Assembly (NCBI GenBank): GCA_004431415.1
Contig: QPMI01000048.1
Span: forward strand, 124,001-188,000
DNA from: Cyanophora paradoxa
Lineage: Eukaryota; Glaucocystophyceae; Cyanophorales; Cyanophoraceae
DNA length: 64,000 nucleotides
Reading direction: 5' to 3'
Position 1 is the stretch's first letter. The number at the start of each line of letters is the position of its first letter. Positions 10,355 through 20,662 of this stretch are shown here, piece by piece. The position numbers and the translations under genes were made by a program. Under the pieces are notes generated by a model. The model did no database searches. It was not told the DNA's origin and saw only the letters and a program-made list of their open reading frames with translations.

Positions 10355-13300
10355 CGTCCAGCTGAGCGAGCGCCGCTCGCGCCCGCCCTTAGGTCGCACG
10401 TGGCGTTCAAGGACAACCAGGAGTGCGTCGACCTCCTCGAGAAGGTGCGAGGCTGGCCAGCCGGCGCTCTTAGGAGGGAGGAGGGGGGGGGGCCGCTCTT
10501 AGCGCGAAGCAAGCTAGCGCCTGTTCTATATCCTATAAGACTGCGTCGACCTCCTTGAGAAGGTGCGAGGCTGGCCAGCGGAGGAGGGAGGGGGCCCGCT
10601 CTAGGCGGAGGGCTGGGAGGGCCCGCTCTTAGCCCGCTCTAGGCCGGGAGCGCTCGAAGCTTCCATCGTATCCTATAAGAACTAGGTCCCTATAAGAACC
10701 ATATGAGCGCGGGCGGTCGAGAGAAGCTAGCTAGCGCCCAGCAAGGCCTCCCCTCGTATCCTATAAGACCTGGGCCCGAGGTCCTTCGAGCCCCGCCCTC
10801 ACGCGCCCTCGTATCCGTCGAAGTCCTTCGAGCCGCGCCACTAGCGCCACTAGCTTAGCTTATCTCTGCCTTATCCTATAGAAACCAGGCTTATCCTGCT
10901 AGGTGCGAAGCTAGCTAGCGCCTCCCATCGTATCCTACAAGAACTAGGCCCGAAAAGCCCTTCGAGCCCCGCCCTCACGCCCTCCCCCCTCCTCCCCCTC
11001 CTCTCAGCGAGAGCCCCGCCCTCACGCGCCCTCCCCCTCCTCCCCCGCAGCGCCCGGCGGGCTTCCTCCCGCTGCTCGACGAGGAGTGCGTCTTCCCGAA
11101 GGCCACCGACCTCACCTTCGCCGCCAAGCTCGCCGGTCCGCCCCGCCCCGCCCCGCCCCCGCCCCCCCACCCCCACCCCCCCCAACCCCCCGCCCCCCCC
11201 CCTCACCCTCCCCGCCATGGGCCCGAGGCACCCCGCCCCGCCCCCCTAGAGGAAGCTAGAAGCGCGAGCAAGCCTTAGTAAGCTCGCCGGTCCGCCCCGC
11301 CCCGCCCCGCTCCGCCATGGGTCCGCCTGGCGCCCTTCCTTAGACTTTCGATTGAGCTCGTCGGTCCGCCCGCCCCGAGGCTCTCTCACCTAGGCTTGCC
11401 AGCGCTCCTAGCTTCCCCCGCTCCTCGCTCCCCGCTCACACGCCCCGGCACTCTAGCGCCCTGTCCTTATGATCTAGCTAGCGCCGGCACTCTCCCTTGA
11501 GCGTGCGATTGAGCTCGGCGCCCCCTCCTCTTACGGCAGGCTCGCACGCGGGGTCGGCGCTGCTGGAGCGTCCCCGGCTGGCGACGGGCCCCGGCGAGGC
11601 GGCGCGGCTGCTGCTCCTCCGCCACTACGCGGGGCCCGTCCTCTACGACCTCGCCGGCTTCCTCGAGAAGAACCGCGACAAGTGCGCCCCGAAAGGATTA
11701 AAGAGCTTCTAAGGTATTAAGGATATTCCAGACTTAGATTCTAGCCACCTCTGGCTTCTGCCTCTAGCTTTCGTTCGCCGCGCCGGGGGCCTCTGCTCTG
11801 ACCGGGCGCCCCGGGGGCCCTCTTCTGCTTCTTAGCTTCTAGCTTCTAGCTTCTAGCTTTTTTCTTTCTGCTGTCCGGCGCCCTCCTTCTAGCCCAGGGC
11901 TCTCGAGCTTCTAGCTTCGTTTCGTCTCTCTACCTCTCGCCGCGCCGCGGGCCTTTGACGGGGCGCCGCGGGCCTCTGACGGGGCGCCGCGGGCCTCTGA
12001 CGGGGCGCATGTCCTTTAGGGGGTTCTAGCCTCTAGCTGCTTCTGTGCTCGAGCTCCTCGATGCTGTTCAGCTTCCTGCTCTGACGGGGCGCCCCGGGGG
12101 CCAGCCTGCACCCCGACGCGGTGGCGCTGGCGCGCGCCGGCTCCTGGCCCTTCCTCGCCGCCCTCTTCGACGACAGGGTACGCGTTTCTACACGTTTTTA
12201 GTCCCCCGTCGTCGTCATCGTCGTCTCGGGGCGGGCCTTCGACGACGAACGAATTTGATCCGCCGCGCGCAGCTGCTGGCGGACGGGCCCTCGGACGTCC
12301 CCGCCACGCCCCGGGGACCCCACTCCACCACGTCCCCTTCCTCCTCCGGCCCCTCCCCCTACTCGGCCACCCCCCCCTCCGCCACGCCCCGCGCCCCCTC
12401 CTTCGGATCTTCTTCGACCGCCCAGACGCCCCTCGCCACTCCGCGGCGCGCCGGCAGCGGCGCCGGCAGCATGACCGACACCGTCGGGTCCCAGTTCAAG
12501 GCCCGCCGGGGCCCTTTCTTCTTCCCGCTTTCTTCTTTTCCTTATTTCCTGGTACCCCTCCCGCAGAACGCCCTGGCCCAGCTGATGGAGCGCCTCGCGC
12601 ACACGTCCGTACACTACGTCCGATGCATCAAGGTACCCCCTTTCTGTTTCTTCGTGTACCCCTCCGCTCCTCCAACGCCGTACCCCCGCAGCCAAATTAC
12701 GATAACCGGGCGTCGCTCTTCGTCGACGACTTCGTCGCCGCGCAGGTGCGCCCGTACCCCCCTTCCGCTTCGCCGTATCCCCGATTGATCGCCGTACCCC
12801 CTCCCTCAGCTGAGGTACTGCGGCGTGCTGGAGGCGGTGCGCGTGCAGCGGGCGGCGTACCCCACGCGCCTGGCCCACCGCGCCTTCCACGCGCGCTTCT
12901 GGGCGCTGTACCCCCGCTGCGGCCCGCCGGCGTCGCTGCGGTCGGCCCCGCCGGAGGCCGCTCGGGACGCCTGCGCGGCGCTGCTCTCAGCGGCCCTTCC
13001 CGAAGCCGGCGCCGGCGCCGGAGCCGGGGCCGGCGCGGGGCAGCCTCGCTCTCACGTCGGCCGCACCCGCGTCTTCCTCAAGCCCGGGGCGGTGCGGTCT
13101 TTCTATATACAATTCCAGATGCTTTGTAGTTTGAAGTCATCGAACCTTATGCCCCCGCCGCGCAGCTGGAGGAGCTGGAGCACGCGCTGGCGCGCCTCTC
13201 GACCCGCAGCGCCGTGCGGCTGCAGGCGGCCGCCCGCTCCTGGCTCGCCGCGCGCCGCCGCGCCGCCGCCCGGCGCGCAGCGACGGCCCTGCAGTCCGGT

Positions 13301-14945
13301 GCGGCATCCTCTCTGAGGCGCAGTGCAAGGCGCTCTGCGCTCGCTCGCTTCTTCTTCTTCGCTGACGGATGGCCCGTCTCGCTTCCCGCGCAGCGCTGCG
13401 GACCCGCCGCGCCCGCCTCGCGCTGATCCTCGCCCGCTCCGCCGCCGCCCGCATCCAGGTACCCCTCCTCACTCTCTCTCCCCCGCACGGCTCCTCCTCC
13501 TTCTTCTCATCCATTGCGCAGGCGCTGGCGCGGCGGGCGGCGGCGCGGGCGCTCCGCGGGAGGCTTCTCGTCCTCCGCGCCGCCACGCGCATCCAGGTGC
13601 CCGAAGCAGAAAGGGATAAGGGAAATTATAGGGCGACGTCAACGGATGATTTCCGAGCGTCTGAGGCTTTCTTTCTTCTAACGCAACCAACCCCCCGGGG
13701 CGCCCAGGCCTCGTACCGGGCGCTGGCGCCACGGCGGCGGTTGCTGGAGGCCCGTGCCGCCGCCACTTCCATCCAGGCCGGTGCGCCCGCGCTCGCCGGG
13801 CAACGCCAGACTGTCTCGAGAAGATGCCACCAAGCCGCCAAGCGGCCATCTAAATCTTTGAACGAGCCGCCCAAACGGCCCGCGGCCCTCCCTCCGAGGC
13901 GCTGATCGCCTCGGGGCGAAGTCTCTCCCTTCCGCCGCCAAGCCGCCGTCCAGTCTCTGAAAGACTTCGTTAAGCCGCCAAGCGGCCACCTAATCTCTCA
14001 ACGGGCCGCCGAAAACCCAAACTGAGCGGCGCCGGCTGCGCGCGCGCAGTGGCGCGGATGCGGCAGCGGCGGCGGCGCTGCCTGCGGCTCCTCGCCGAGC
14101 TCCGCTCCCACGGCCTCGTTGAGGTCCGATCCCGCCCCCGCTTTCCCCAGTCTCGGCTCTGTCTAGGATTATCTAGAATCCCATTAGGAGCCTTCTCGCC
14201 GCTTGGAGTTTCCCCCTTGTGACGGACGCTTTCCACATCTAAGATCCCAGAAGGCGTCGAATCCTAACTTCAACTTTAAGCGTGGGGCCTTTAATTCCTA
14301 TTCGGGACCCACCGCCTTCCCTCCGCGTGGAGTGTCCCCTTCGTGACGGGCCGCGGGGCGGTCCCGGCTCTGCTCTGCCTAGGATCCCTTTAGCCCCTCA
14401 GGAGCCTTCTTGTCGCTTGGAGCTTCCCCTTCACCGCTTGAAATTTCCGCCGCCTGGAGTTTCCCCTTTGTTGTTTGTAACGGGCCGCGGGGCGGGCGGC
14501 AGGCGGCGACGCGGGAGCTCCGGGACCGCCTCGCCGAGCGGGAGGCGGAGGCCGAGCGGCTGCGGGCGGCGCTGGCGGCCGCGCAGCAGGATGCCGCGCG
14601 GTCCGCCCGGCCGGCGCCGCAGGCGGAGGTGGTAAAGGTCGAAGAGGATCGGGAGCGGCGGGCGGCCGCCGAGGCATCAGCTGCGGCGGCGGCGGCGGCG
14701 GCGGCTTCGGCGGCGGCGGTTGCGCAGAAGGCGGCGGAGGCAGCCGCTTCCTTCCTACCTTCCTTTCGCGCGGCGCTCCTGACTCGGGGGCGGGGGCGGG
14801 GCCCGCAGACTCGGACGCAGGAGCTCGAGCGGCGGCTCCAAGCCGAGGTGCGCCGCGCCGGCTTGTAATTAAGATGTTCTAAGAAGCTTGCAGGCATAAG
14901 CCTATTCAGCTTGTACTTAAGATGTTAAGAAGCTTAGACGCGGCG

Positions 14946-14991
<46 letters not shown>

Positions 14992-16830
14992 CCTCGTTTG
15001 ATTCGCGGCAGGCGGCGGCGCGGGCGGCGGCCGAAAAGGAGGTGGAGGCGCAGCGCCGCATCGCCGCCGAGGTGCGACCCGCCTCTGCCCAACGTTTCTT
15101 AGCGGCGGAGAGAACCTGCGTGCCTTAAGGGCCTTTCACATCGTACGACTCCACCGTAAAACACCTAAGGAATTATGGCTATTAATGCGGCGTTTTGGTC
15201 CCGGGCGCCCTTATGCAAATTAAAGCGTTTTGATAAAGAACGGACGGCTCGGCGTGGCCTGCCTCCTTGCGGCCGCGACCTGACGTGCGGGGGGCCGGCC
15301 CCGGCCCCGGCAGGCGGCGGCGGCGGACGGGGAGCTGCGGCGGCGCCTGGCGGAGCGGGACGCGGAGGCGGAGGCGCTCCGGGCCGCCCTCCAGGCCGCC
15401 CTCCGCGGCGATGCCGACGCCGACGCCGAGCGCGGGGCGGTGCGACGCTTCTCTCTGCTCTCCTTCTCCTTTGCTTACAATTCTTTCTCCCAGGAGGGAC
15501 CCGAGTCCCCGTCCCCGGCTTCGCCCGCGGTGCGGCGGGCTTGGTTTTGGTGCTAGGGCATGGAGCTCCGGTCGCTGACGGGCCGCTCGCTCGCAGGCGG
15601 CGGCGGTGGCGGCGGCGACGGCGGTGCGCGCGGCGGCGGCGGCGGTGCTCCCTCGCCCGACGCGGCGGCGGCGGTGGCGGCGGCGGCGGCGAAGGCGGCG
15701 GCGGAGGCGGCGGCGGCAGAGGCGGAGGAGCGGCTGCGGCGCGGCGAGGAGGAGCTGCGCGCCCGCAACGCCCTCCTCGACGCCCAGGTGATCTCCGCTC
15801 CTCACCGCCCCGATCGCTCAGTCTAGAGCCCTAGCCGTCTGCCTAGGACGCCTCCATACACCGCGGCCGCCGGCATCCTCTCTCCTCGGCGGAGCAGCGG
15901 CCGACGTCCGATTTCCTCCGCGCCCCCCACATTCCACGCCTAGCCTAGCCTAGTACGCCTCTACAATCTCCTACGCGCTCCGCCGGCGCCGACGTCGTCC
16001 TCCACCTCTTACAGCTAGGACGCCGCTCCCCGCATTCCTCGCCGGCGCCGACGTCTTTCGCTCTCGGGCAGGCTCAGTCTAGAGCCCTAGCCGTCGCTCA
16101 GTCTAGAGCCCTAGCTGTCTGTCTCCTAGGAAGGACGCGGCTGACGCCCGCCTCTCCCGGGGCGCCAGGCGGTGGCGGCGCAGGGGCTGCTGCACAAGCT
16201 GGAGGCGGCCGTGGAGGCGGCGGCGGAGCGCGAGCGCCGCGCCGAGGAGCAGCGCCGCGCCACCGACGCCGAGTCCGCCGCCCTCCGCGCACGGCAAGTC
16301 CGGTCCTCTAGGATGCACGCCACATAAGAGGATTTTATGCCGGATGCTAGAAGAGGATCTACACAATATGTTATTAGAGGGTCTAAAGCGCCTAAAGCTA
16401 GCGCCACTGGCGCGCCCTCGAGGCCGAGGCTGCCGCCCTCCGCGCCCGGTCCGCCTCGCTTCCTTAGAAGTAGTCTATAGGCTCTTGATCTAAGATCTCA
16501 TTTATCGGCCCGTTCGTGGTCTTATAGGCTCTTGGTCCTATAAAAACTCCTCGGCCCCCGCTCACGCCGCCCGCCCGCCCCCCGCAGGCTGGTGGCGTCG
16601 GAGAAGGAGGCCGAGGCGCTGCGCCTGCGCGGCGCCGCCGGGCCGCCCCTGCCCCCCAGCGCCGGCGCCCAGGTCCCCGCCCCGCCCCGCCCCGCCCCGC
16701 CCTGCCTCGCCCCGCCCTGTACCCCCCGTCCCGCTCCGCGGCCCCCGCCCCGGGCCAGGCCGCCCCGCCCAAGCCGCGCTGTCTTTTCGCGCGACCCTAG
16801 TTTTCCTATCTGCCCATCTATCTATCTATC

Positions 16831-16864
<34 letters not shown>

Positions 16865-17853
16865 TTCTCCGCCCCGCCCCGCCCCCGCCCCTCCCCGCCC
16901 CGTCTCGCCCCGCGGCCCCCGCCCCAGGCCAGGCCGCCCCGCCCAAGCCGCGCTGTCTTTTTGCGCGGGCCTAGTTTTCCTATCTGTCTATCTATTCCTC
17001 TCTAGGGGGTGTACATTCTTCATCTGCGGATATTGATGTTCATCTGTAGGCGGGTTTTAAATTCCTCTGACCTCGCTTGTCCGGCAGGACGTGGAGTCGC
17101 TGCTGTCGCACCTCGCGGCGCTCGCGGCGGCCGCGGCCGGCGCCGCGGCCGGCGGCGGTGGAGACGAGGCGGGCGCCCAGACCAGGTGCACCAGTCCCCC
17201 CCTCGCCCCCTCCCCCTCCCCCCCTGCTAAGGCACGCCGAGCCACGCGGATCCCCCGCTAGCCTCGCCATGTCCCGCCTCGCCCGCTGAGCGCGGCCGGC
17301 GCAGCGAGGAGGCGGGGGCGGGGGCGGCGCTGACGACGACGACGACGACCACGACGACCGAGGTCAAGATACAGGCCAACGTGCGCCCTCCGGCGAGCCA
17401 AAGCCTAGGCTTAGTTAAACAGAGAGCCAACGTGCGCCTTCCTAGCTAAAGCCCGCCCTCCCGGGGCCGAGGGCTATTAACATCTAGATTCAGGGAGCTA
17501 AGATAGCTATGAACTATTAACTATTTTGGTAGCTATTAACATCTGAGATTCAGGGAGCTAACATCCAGGCCAACGTGCGCCCGCCCTTCTGGGGCCCCCC
17601 GGGGCCGGCGAGCCAAAGCCTAGGCTTAGTTAGCTCGATAAAGAGCTGCGACTGGGAGCTCACCGCCCCCCGGAGGGCAGCCGAGGGCTGGATGCAAGAA
17701 TAGAGGGCCGCGGCCCAGCGCTCACCGCCGCCCCTCTCCCGCCGGCGCAGAGCCGGAGCCAGACGCAGCGCGCGGCGGCCGGCGGCGCCGTCGCCGCCCG
17801 CCTCGCCAGCATCGCCCGCCAGGCGCGCCCCCCCCCCCCCCCCCCCCCCCCCC

Positions 17854-17903
<50 letters not shown>

Positions 17904-20352
17904 TCCCCCCCCCCCTTACCCCCTTACCCCCCCCCCCCCCCCTTCCCCCGACTTAAGCGTAACCAAAGAGCTGGGGCCACTCCTTACGCCGCCGCGCAGC
18001 TGGAGGCGCTGCAGGCGTCGTGCAAGGCGGGGGTGCCCCCGCCGCCCTCGCCCTCCCGCCCGCCCAAGCCCGCCAACTACGACGAGGCCTTTGCGTCCAA
18101 GTCTGCTCCGCCGGCAAAGTCCGCCGAGCCGGCGGCTGAGCCGGCCGCTCGGGACGCGGCGCCGGTCGCGAGGCTGTTCGAGGCGCCGGCGGCCGCAAAG
18201 GAGGACGGGCCGGCGGCCGGAGCCGAGCCAGCCCCCGGCCCCGTCCCCGCCTCGCCTGCCGTGGACTCCCCCGCCTCTCCAGCCGCGCCCGCCGAGCGGC
18301 GGACGCCTGTGGAGGGGCCCCAGACCGTCGAGCGGCAGGGCAAGGGCAAGGGGGCGCGGCCCGACCCCGGGGCGACCCCCGCGCGGCCCGCCCACTCCGC
18401 GGAGAAGCCGCCGCGGCCGCAACGGGCGGAACGGGCGGAGCGGGCGGAGCGGGCGGCGGCGGCGGAGGGCGCAGAGCAGCAACAGCAGCCGCAGCCGCGC
18501 GCGTCGACCCCTCAGGAGGACTTGAATCCTCAGGCGTCCCCATCCCCTGCTTCCGAAAAAGAGGAAAAGGCGCACGCGGCGCCGGAGCAGCCGCCGCGGC
18601 AGCCTTCTCCCACTCCCACTCCCGCCTCGTCCGCAGCGGAGCCGCAGCCGTCCCCCTCCGCCCCCGCAGAGCAGCGGCAGCGGAAGGCAGACGGCGAAAC
18701 GGCAGCGGAGGGCGCGGAGCGAACGGCGGCGGAGGAGGAGAGGCCGCCGCGGGCATCCCCCCCGAAGGCCTCGCCGGCGGGGGCGGGGGCGGAGAAGGCG
18801 GCCCCGTCTTCCTCCTCGTCGCCCGTGCCGCGCCTCGCGATGGCGCGTGTCGCCGAGCAGCGCCGCCGCGACGCCGCCGCCGCCGAGGTGCTCGCGCTTC
18901 GCGCCTCGAGGTCAAAAGATAGAAGGCCGCCGCTCCGCCCAGGAGCCCGCCTCGCGCTACGCGTCCTCAGTGACCGCCACCCCCCTAAGGCCCTCAACCC
19001 TTATCTCCGCAGCGCCGCCGGGTTGCCGCCGGGTCAAAAGATAGAAGGCCGCCTTGAATGCTGTCTCACGCCGCAGCGAGCGCAGGAAGAGGAGGGCGGG
19101 ACCCCCGCGGCGAGGCACCCCGTCCACGCCCTGCGGGAGTCCCCCGCCGGGGACGCGATTGCATCCGCCGGCTCGCCGCCCGCGGCGGCGCGCCTCACCC
19201 CTCGGGGGGCCCTCGTCTCGCCCCGGGTGGCCGTCCTGCAGGCGCGCCCCCGCCCCCGCCCCCGCCCTCCGCTTCTACGGCCCGCCGGTCGAGTTCTGAC
19301 GGGCGGCGGCCGCAGGAGCGCAAGCGACAGCGGCAGCTCACGGGCCGCCGGAGCGCCCGCGAGATCATGAAGGAATTCGGATACCCCCGCACCGACTCCG
19401 TCGTGCTCCAGGCGCGCGCCGTACCCCTCCCGCCCCCCTCCCGCTCCCCCCCCCCTGATTCCCTTCCAGGCCACGGTGCTGCGGGCGTACCCCACCGAGA
19501 GCGAGCTCCTCTCGTTCGGGTCGTACCTCGGCGTCAACCTGAACAAGTACGCTGTACCCCGCACCCCCCCCCCCTCCCCCCTCCCACCTTGTTGCTCACG
19601 TCGCCCCACCAGGGAGCCGCACATGCGCTGGCTCGTCCGAGAGTCGTTCCGAGCGCCGCTGCCGGGTCTGCCCTCCCCCGCCCGCCCCCCGGCCCGCGCC
19701 GCGTCGCCCCCCGCTCCTCCTCCGCCGAGCGCCGCCGCAGAGGGCTGGACCGAGCACCAGCTCGCGGACGAGTCCGGCGGCGCCGGCGGCTCCGCAGGCC
19801 TAGTCTACTTCCACCACGGCCCCACCAAGACCTCCACTTGGTGCGTAGAAGCTAATCTTATCCTTATTTATTATGTTTCGAGCTCACTTTGTACGGCAGG
19901 ACGCACCCGCTGGACCCGCTGTACCGGCAGTACGCGCAGCGCCTGCGGGAGTCGCGCCCCCCCGGCGGCTTCCCGTGGGAGAGCCCGCGCGACGGCGCCG
20001 GCGCCGGCGGGGCGCCCCTCGCGACGCCCTCGCCGGCCGCGCGGCCCCCGCGGCGAGGGCCCCGCCCGCCCCGACCCCCGCCGCCCGCCCCGTCCCCGCC
20101 ACGTCCCCTGCCGCCGCTGCGGCGGCCGCGTCGGCCGCCCCCGCCTCCTCCTCGCCCCTCCCGCAGCGGTCCCCGCCGGAGCCCGCCACGCCCGCGACGC
20201 CCGCCACGCCCCCGTCGGCCCTGCCCCTTGTAGGCGCAGGCGTCGGCCTCGTGGCGACGCCGGCGGACGACGGCGGCTGGGAGGCCGCCGCGGCGGAGGA
20301 GGAGGAGGACGGCGGGTTCGCCACCGCCAGCGAGGCCCCCGCGCGCGAGTAG
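7197..20352 (+). CDS. Myosin heavy chain with IQ motifs, long coiled coil and C-terminal CEP164-type WW module
   Basis: Actin-based motor. Exon 1 is MEVPAVE (7197-7217), joined to 7483. Motor landmarks in order: [13 protein letters not shown] (7802), P-loop GESGAGKT (7991-8014), [20 protein letters not shown] with switch I (about 8280-8340), [14 protein letters not shown] and ERNFHVFYQ (8450-8526), a Ser/Pro-rich loop (8950-9145), DIFGFECFE relay (9763-9790), [16 protein letters not shown] (9904-9955), [16 protein letters not shown] (10397-10444), [15 protein letters not shown] (about 11610), [16 protein letters not shown] (12483-12590), HYVRCIK/PN, and [14 protein letters not shown] (12810). 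Five or so IQ-like segments sit at 13160-14110 on separate exons. An Ala/Glu/Arg-rich coiled coil spans about 14500-17200, then a Pro/Ala/Glu-rich linker (18000-18900). The tail holds [31 protein letters not shown] and a WW domain. Two reading frames are possible at the end: stop at 20233 or, with a more acidic tail, at 20352. Confidence 0.93.
8203..8262 (+). other. Probable GC-AG intron in the myosin loop 1 region
   Basis: Myosins read ...EQVLxSNPxLEAFGNA without a break. Here SIAEQ is followed by 60 bases (GCGCGG ... AACCGCAG) before [14 protein letters not shown]. Removing them with a GC donor restores the family sequence. The block is in frame and without stops, so retention cannot be excluded. 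Confidence 0.65.
9217..9288 (+). other. GC-AG intron in the myosin motor, with no GT available
   Basis: The exon ends ...HPLDLQ and the next begins [17 protein letters not shown], as in other myosins. The 72-base gap begins GCGCGC, ends TTTGCAG and carries an in-frame TGA. Between the last coding bases and that stop there is no GT dinucleotide, so a canonical donor is impossible. The gap contains the overlapping GATCAGATC/GATCTGATC repeat. Confidence 0.88.
9225..9255 (+). repeat. Overlapping GATCAGATC/GATCTGATC palindromic repeat in a myosin intron
   Basis: A run of GATCA and GATCT units forms a self-complementary block inside the GC-AG intron. A related run lies at about 51644-51675 in the polymerase gene. 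Confidence 0.7.
10322..10353 (+). repeat. Poly-C run of 32 bases in a myosin intron
   Basis: Uninterrupted C tract just after the VPW exon donor, strand-matched to the polypyrimidine tracts of the other myosin introns. Confidence 0.9.
10421..10590 (+). repeat. Tandem duplication of a myosin exon end with its splice donor
   Basis: The end of the ECVDLLEK exon plus donor and the following intron bases (10424-10464) recur nearly unchanged at 10542-10582. The second copy lacks the upstream half of the exon and has no acceptor of its own. Confidence 0.75.
10500..10960 (+). repeat. Imperfect TATCCTATAAGAACTAGG repeats in a long myosin intron
   Basis: The unit TATCCTATAAGA with variants followed by ACTAGG or CCTGGG occurs at least five times between 10528 and 10950, mixed with GCTAGCTAGCGCC. 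It fills the intron between the ECVDLLEK and [15 protein letters not shown] exons. Confidence 0.7.
12501..12566 (+). other. GC-AG intron at the conserved VGSQFK/N junction of the myosin motor
   Basis: Myosins show an uninterrupted TVGSQFK followed by N-x-L-x-x-L-M-E. Here the 66 bases between AAG and AACGCCCTG start GCCCGC and end CCCGCAG. The only GT lies 15 bases before the acceptor, too close to serve as a donor. Confidence 0.85.
14951..14990 (+). repeat. Poly-C run of 40 bases in the myosin coiled-coil region
   Basis: Uninterrupted C tract shortly upstream of a coiled-coil exon (acceptor near 15010). It probably forms or extends the intron's pyrimidine tract. Length may vary between individuals or be mis-assembled. 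Confidence 0.9.
16815..16864 (+). repeat. (CTAT)n microsatellite in a myosin intron
   Basis: Tetranucleotide repeat with one slip (ATCATC) near its start. A shorter related run lies at about 9420-9450 in another intron of the same gene. Confidence 0.9.
17828..17900 (+). repeat. Poly-C tract followed by (CA)n microsatellite in a myosin intron
   Basis: About 27 C residues, then roughly 22 CA units to 17900, then further C-rich sequence to about 17945, before the exon that opens the Pro/Ala-rich linker. Confidence 0.9.
19475..19960 (+). other. CEP164-type WW module at the myosin tail (domain)
   Basis: The exons read [22 protein letters not shown], then [17 protein letters not shown], then, after a Pro/Ala insert, GWTEHQLAD ... 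[14 protein letters not shown] joined across an intron to [13 protein letters not shown]. The W...YFxxxTxxxTW pattern followed by HPLD is a WW domain. The preceding EPxxxWLxRExxxAPLP stretch is the mark of the N-terminal CEP164 WW region, where it packs beside the WW fold. The two tryptophans and the paired aromatics are all present, so binding to a proline-rich partner is plausible. Confidence 0.8.
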
Positions 20353-20662
20353 CTATAGAAATGTGTGCATGCACTTCCTACTGATTTGCGCTAATGATAC
20401 AAATCAAATCGCTCGATCTATCGTTCCTCGCTATAAGAGACGCGCGATCTAATTCGATCTAATCTACAACGCGTCTGGGAACGGGGCGTACGCCTCGTTG
20501 ACGAGAGCTCTGCTGGGATAATACGTGTCGTTCCAACTAGGCGACCAAGCGCGCCCTGCATCGGAGTGTGCGGGTAATAAGCTGATCGTGCGGGCTTTTT
20601 TTTGAATTAACGCAGCCTCTTACGCACGGGATAGAACGAGCGATATGTCGTCTGCATAGCCA

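Noticed and set aside
10500-10960. Missing myosin exon in the repeat-filled intron
   Set aside because: Flanking exons join motor sequence without a gap expected from the family, and the interval translates only the TATCCTATAAGA repeats and the duplicated exon end.
19412-19468. Fourth myosin GC-AG intron ([10 protein letters not shown] junction) as proof of GC splicing
   Set aside because: A GT donor nine bases further on (GCC/GTACCCC) is in frame and would add only Ala-Arg-Ala, so GC use is not forced here.
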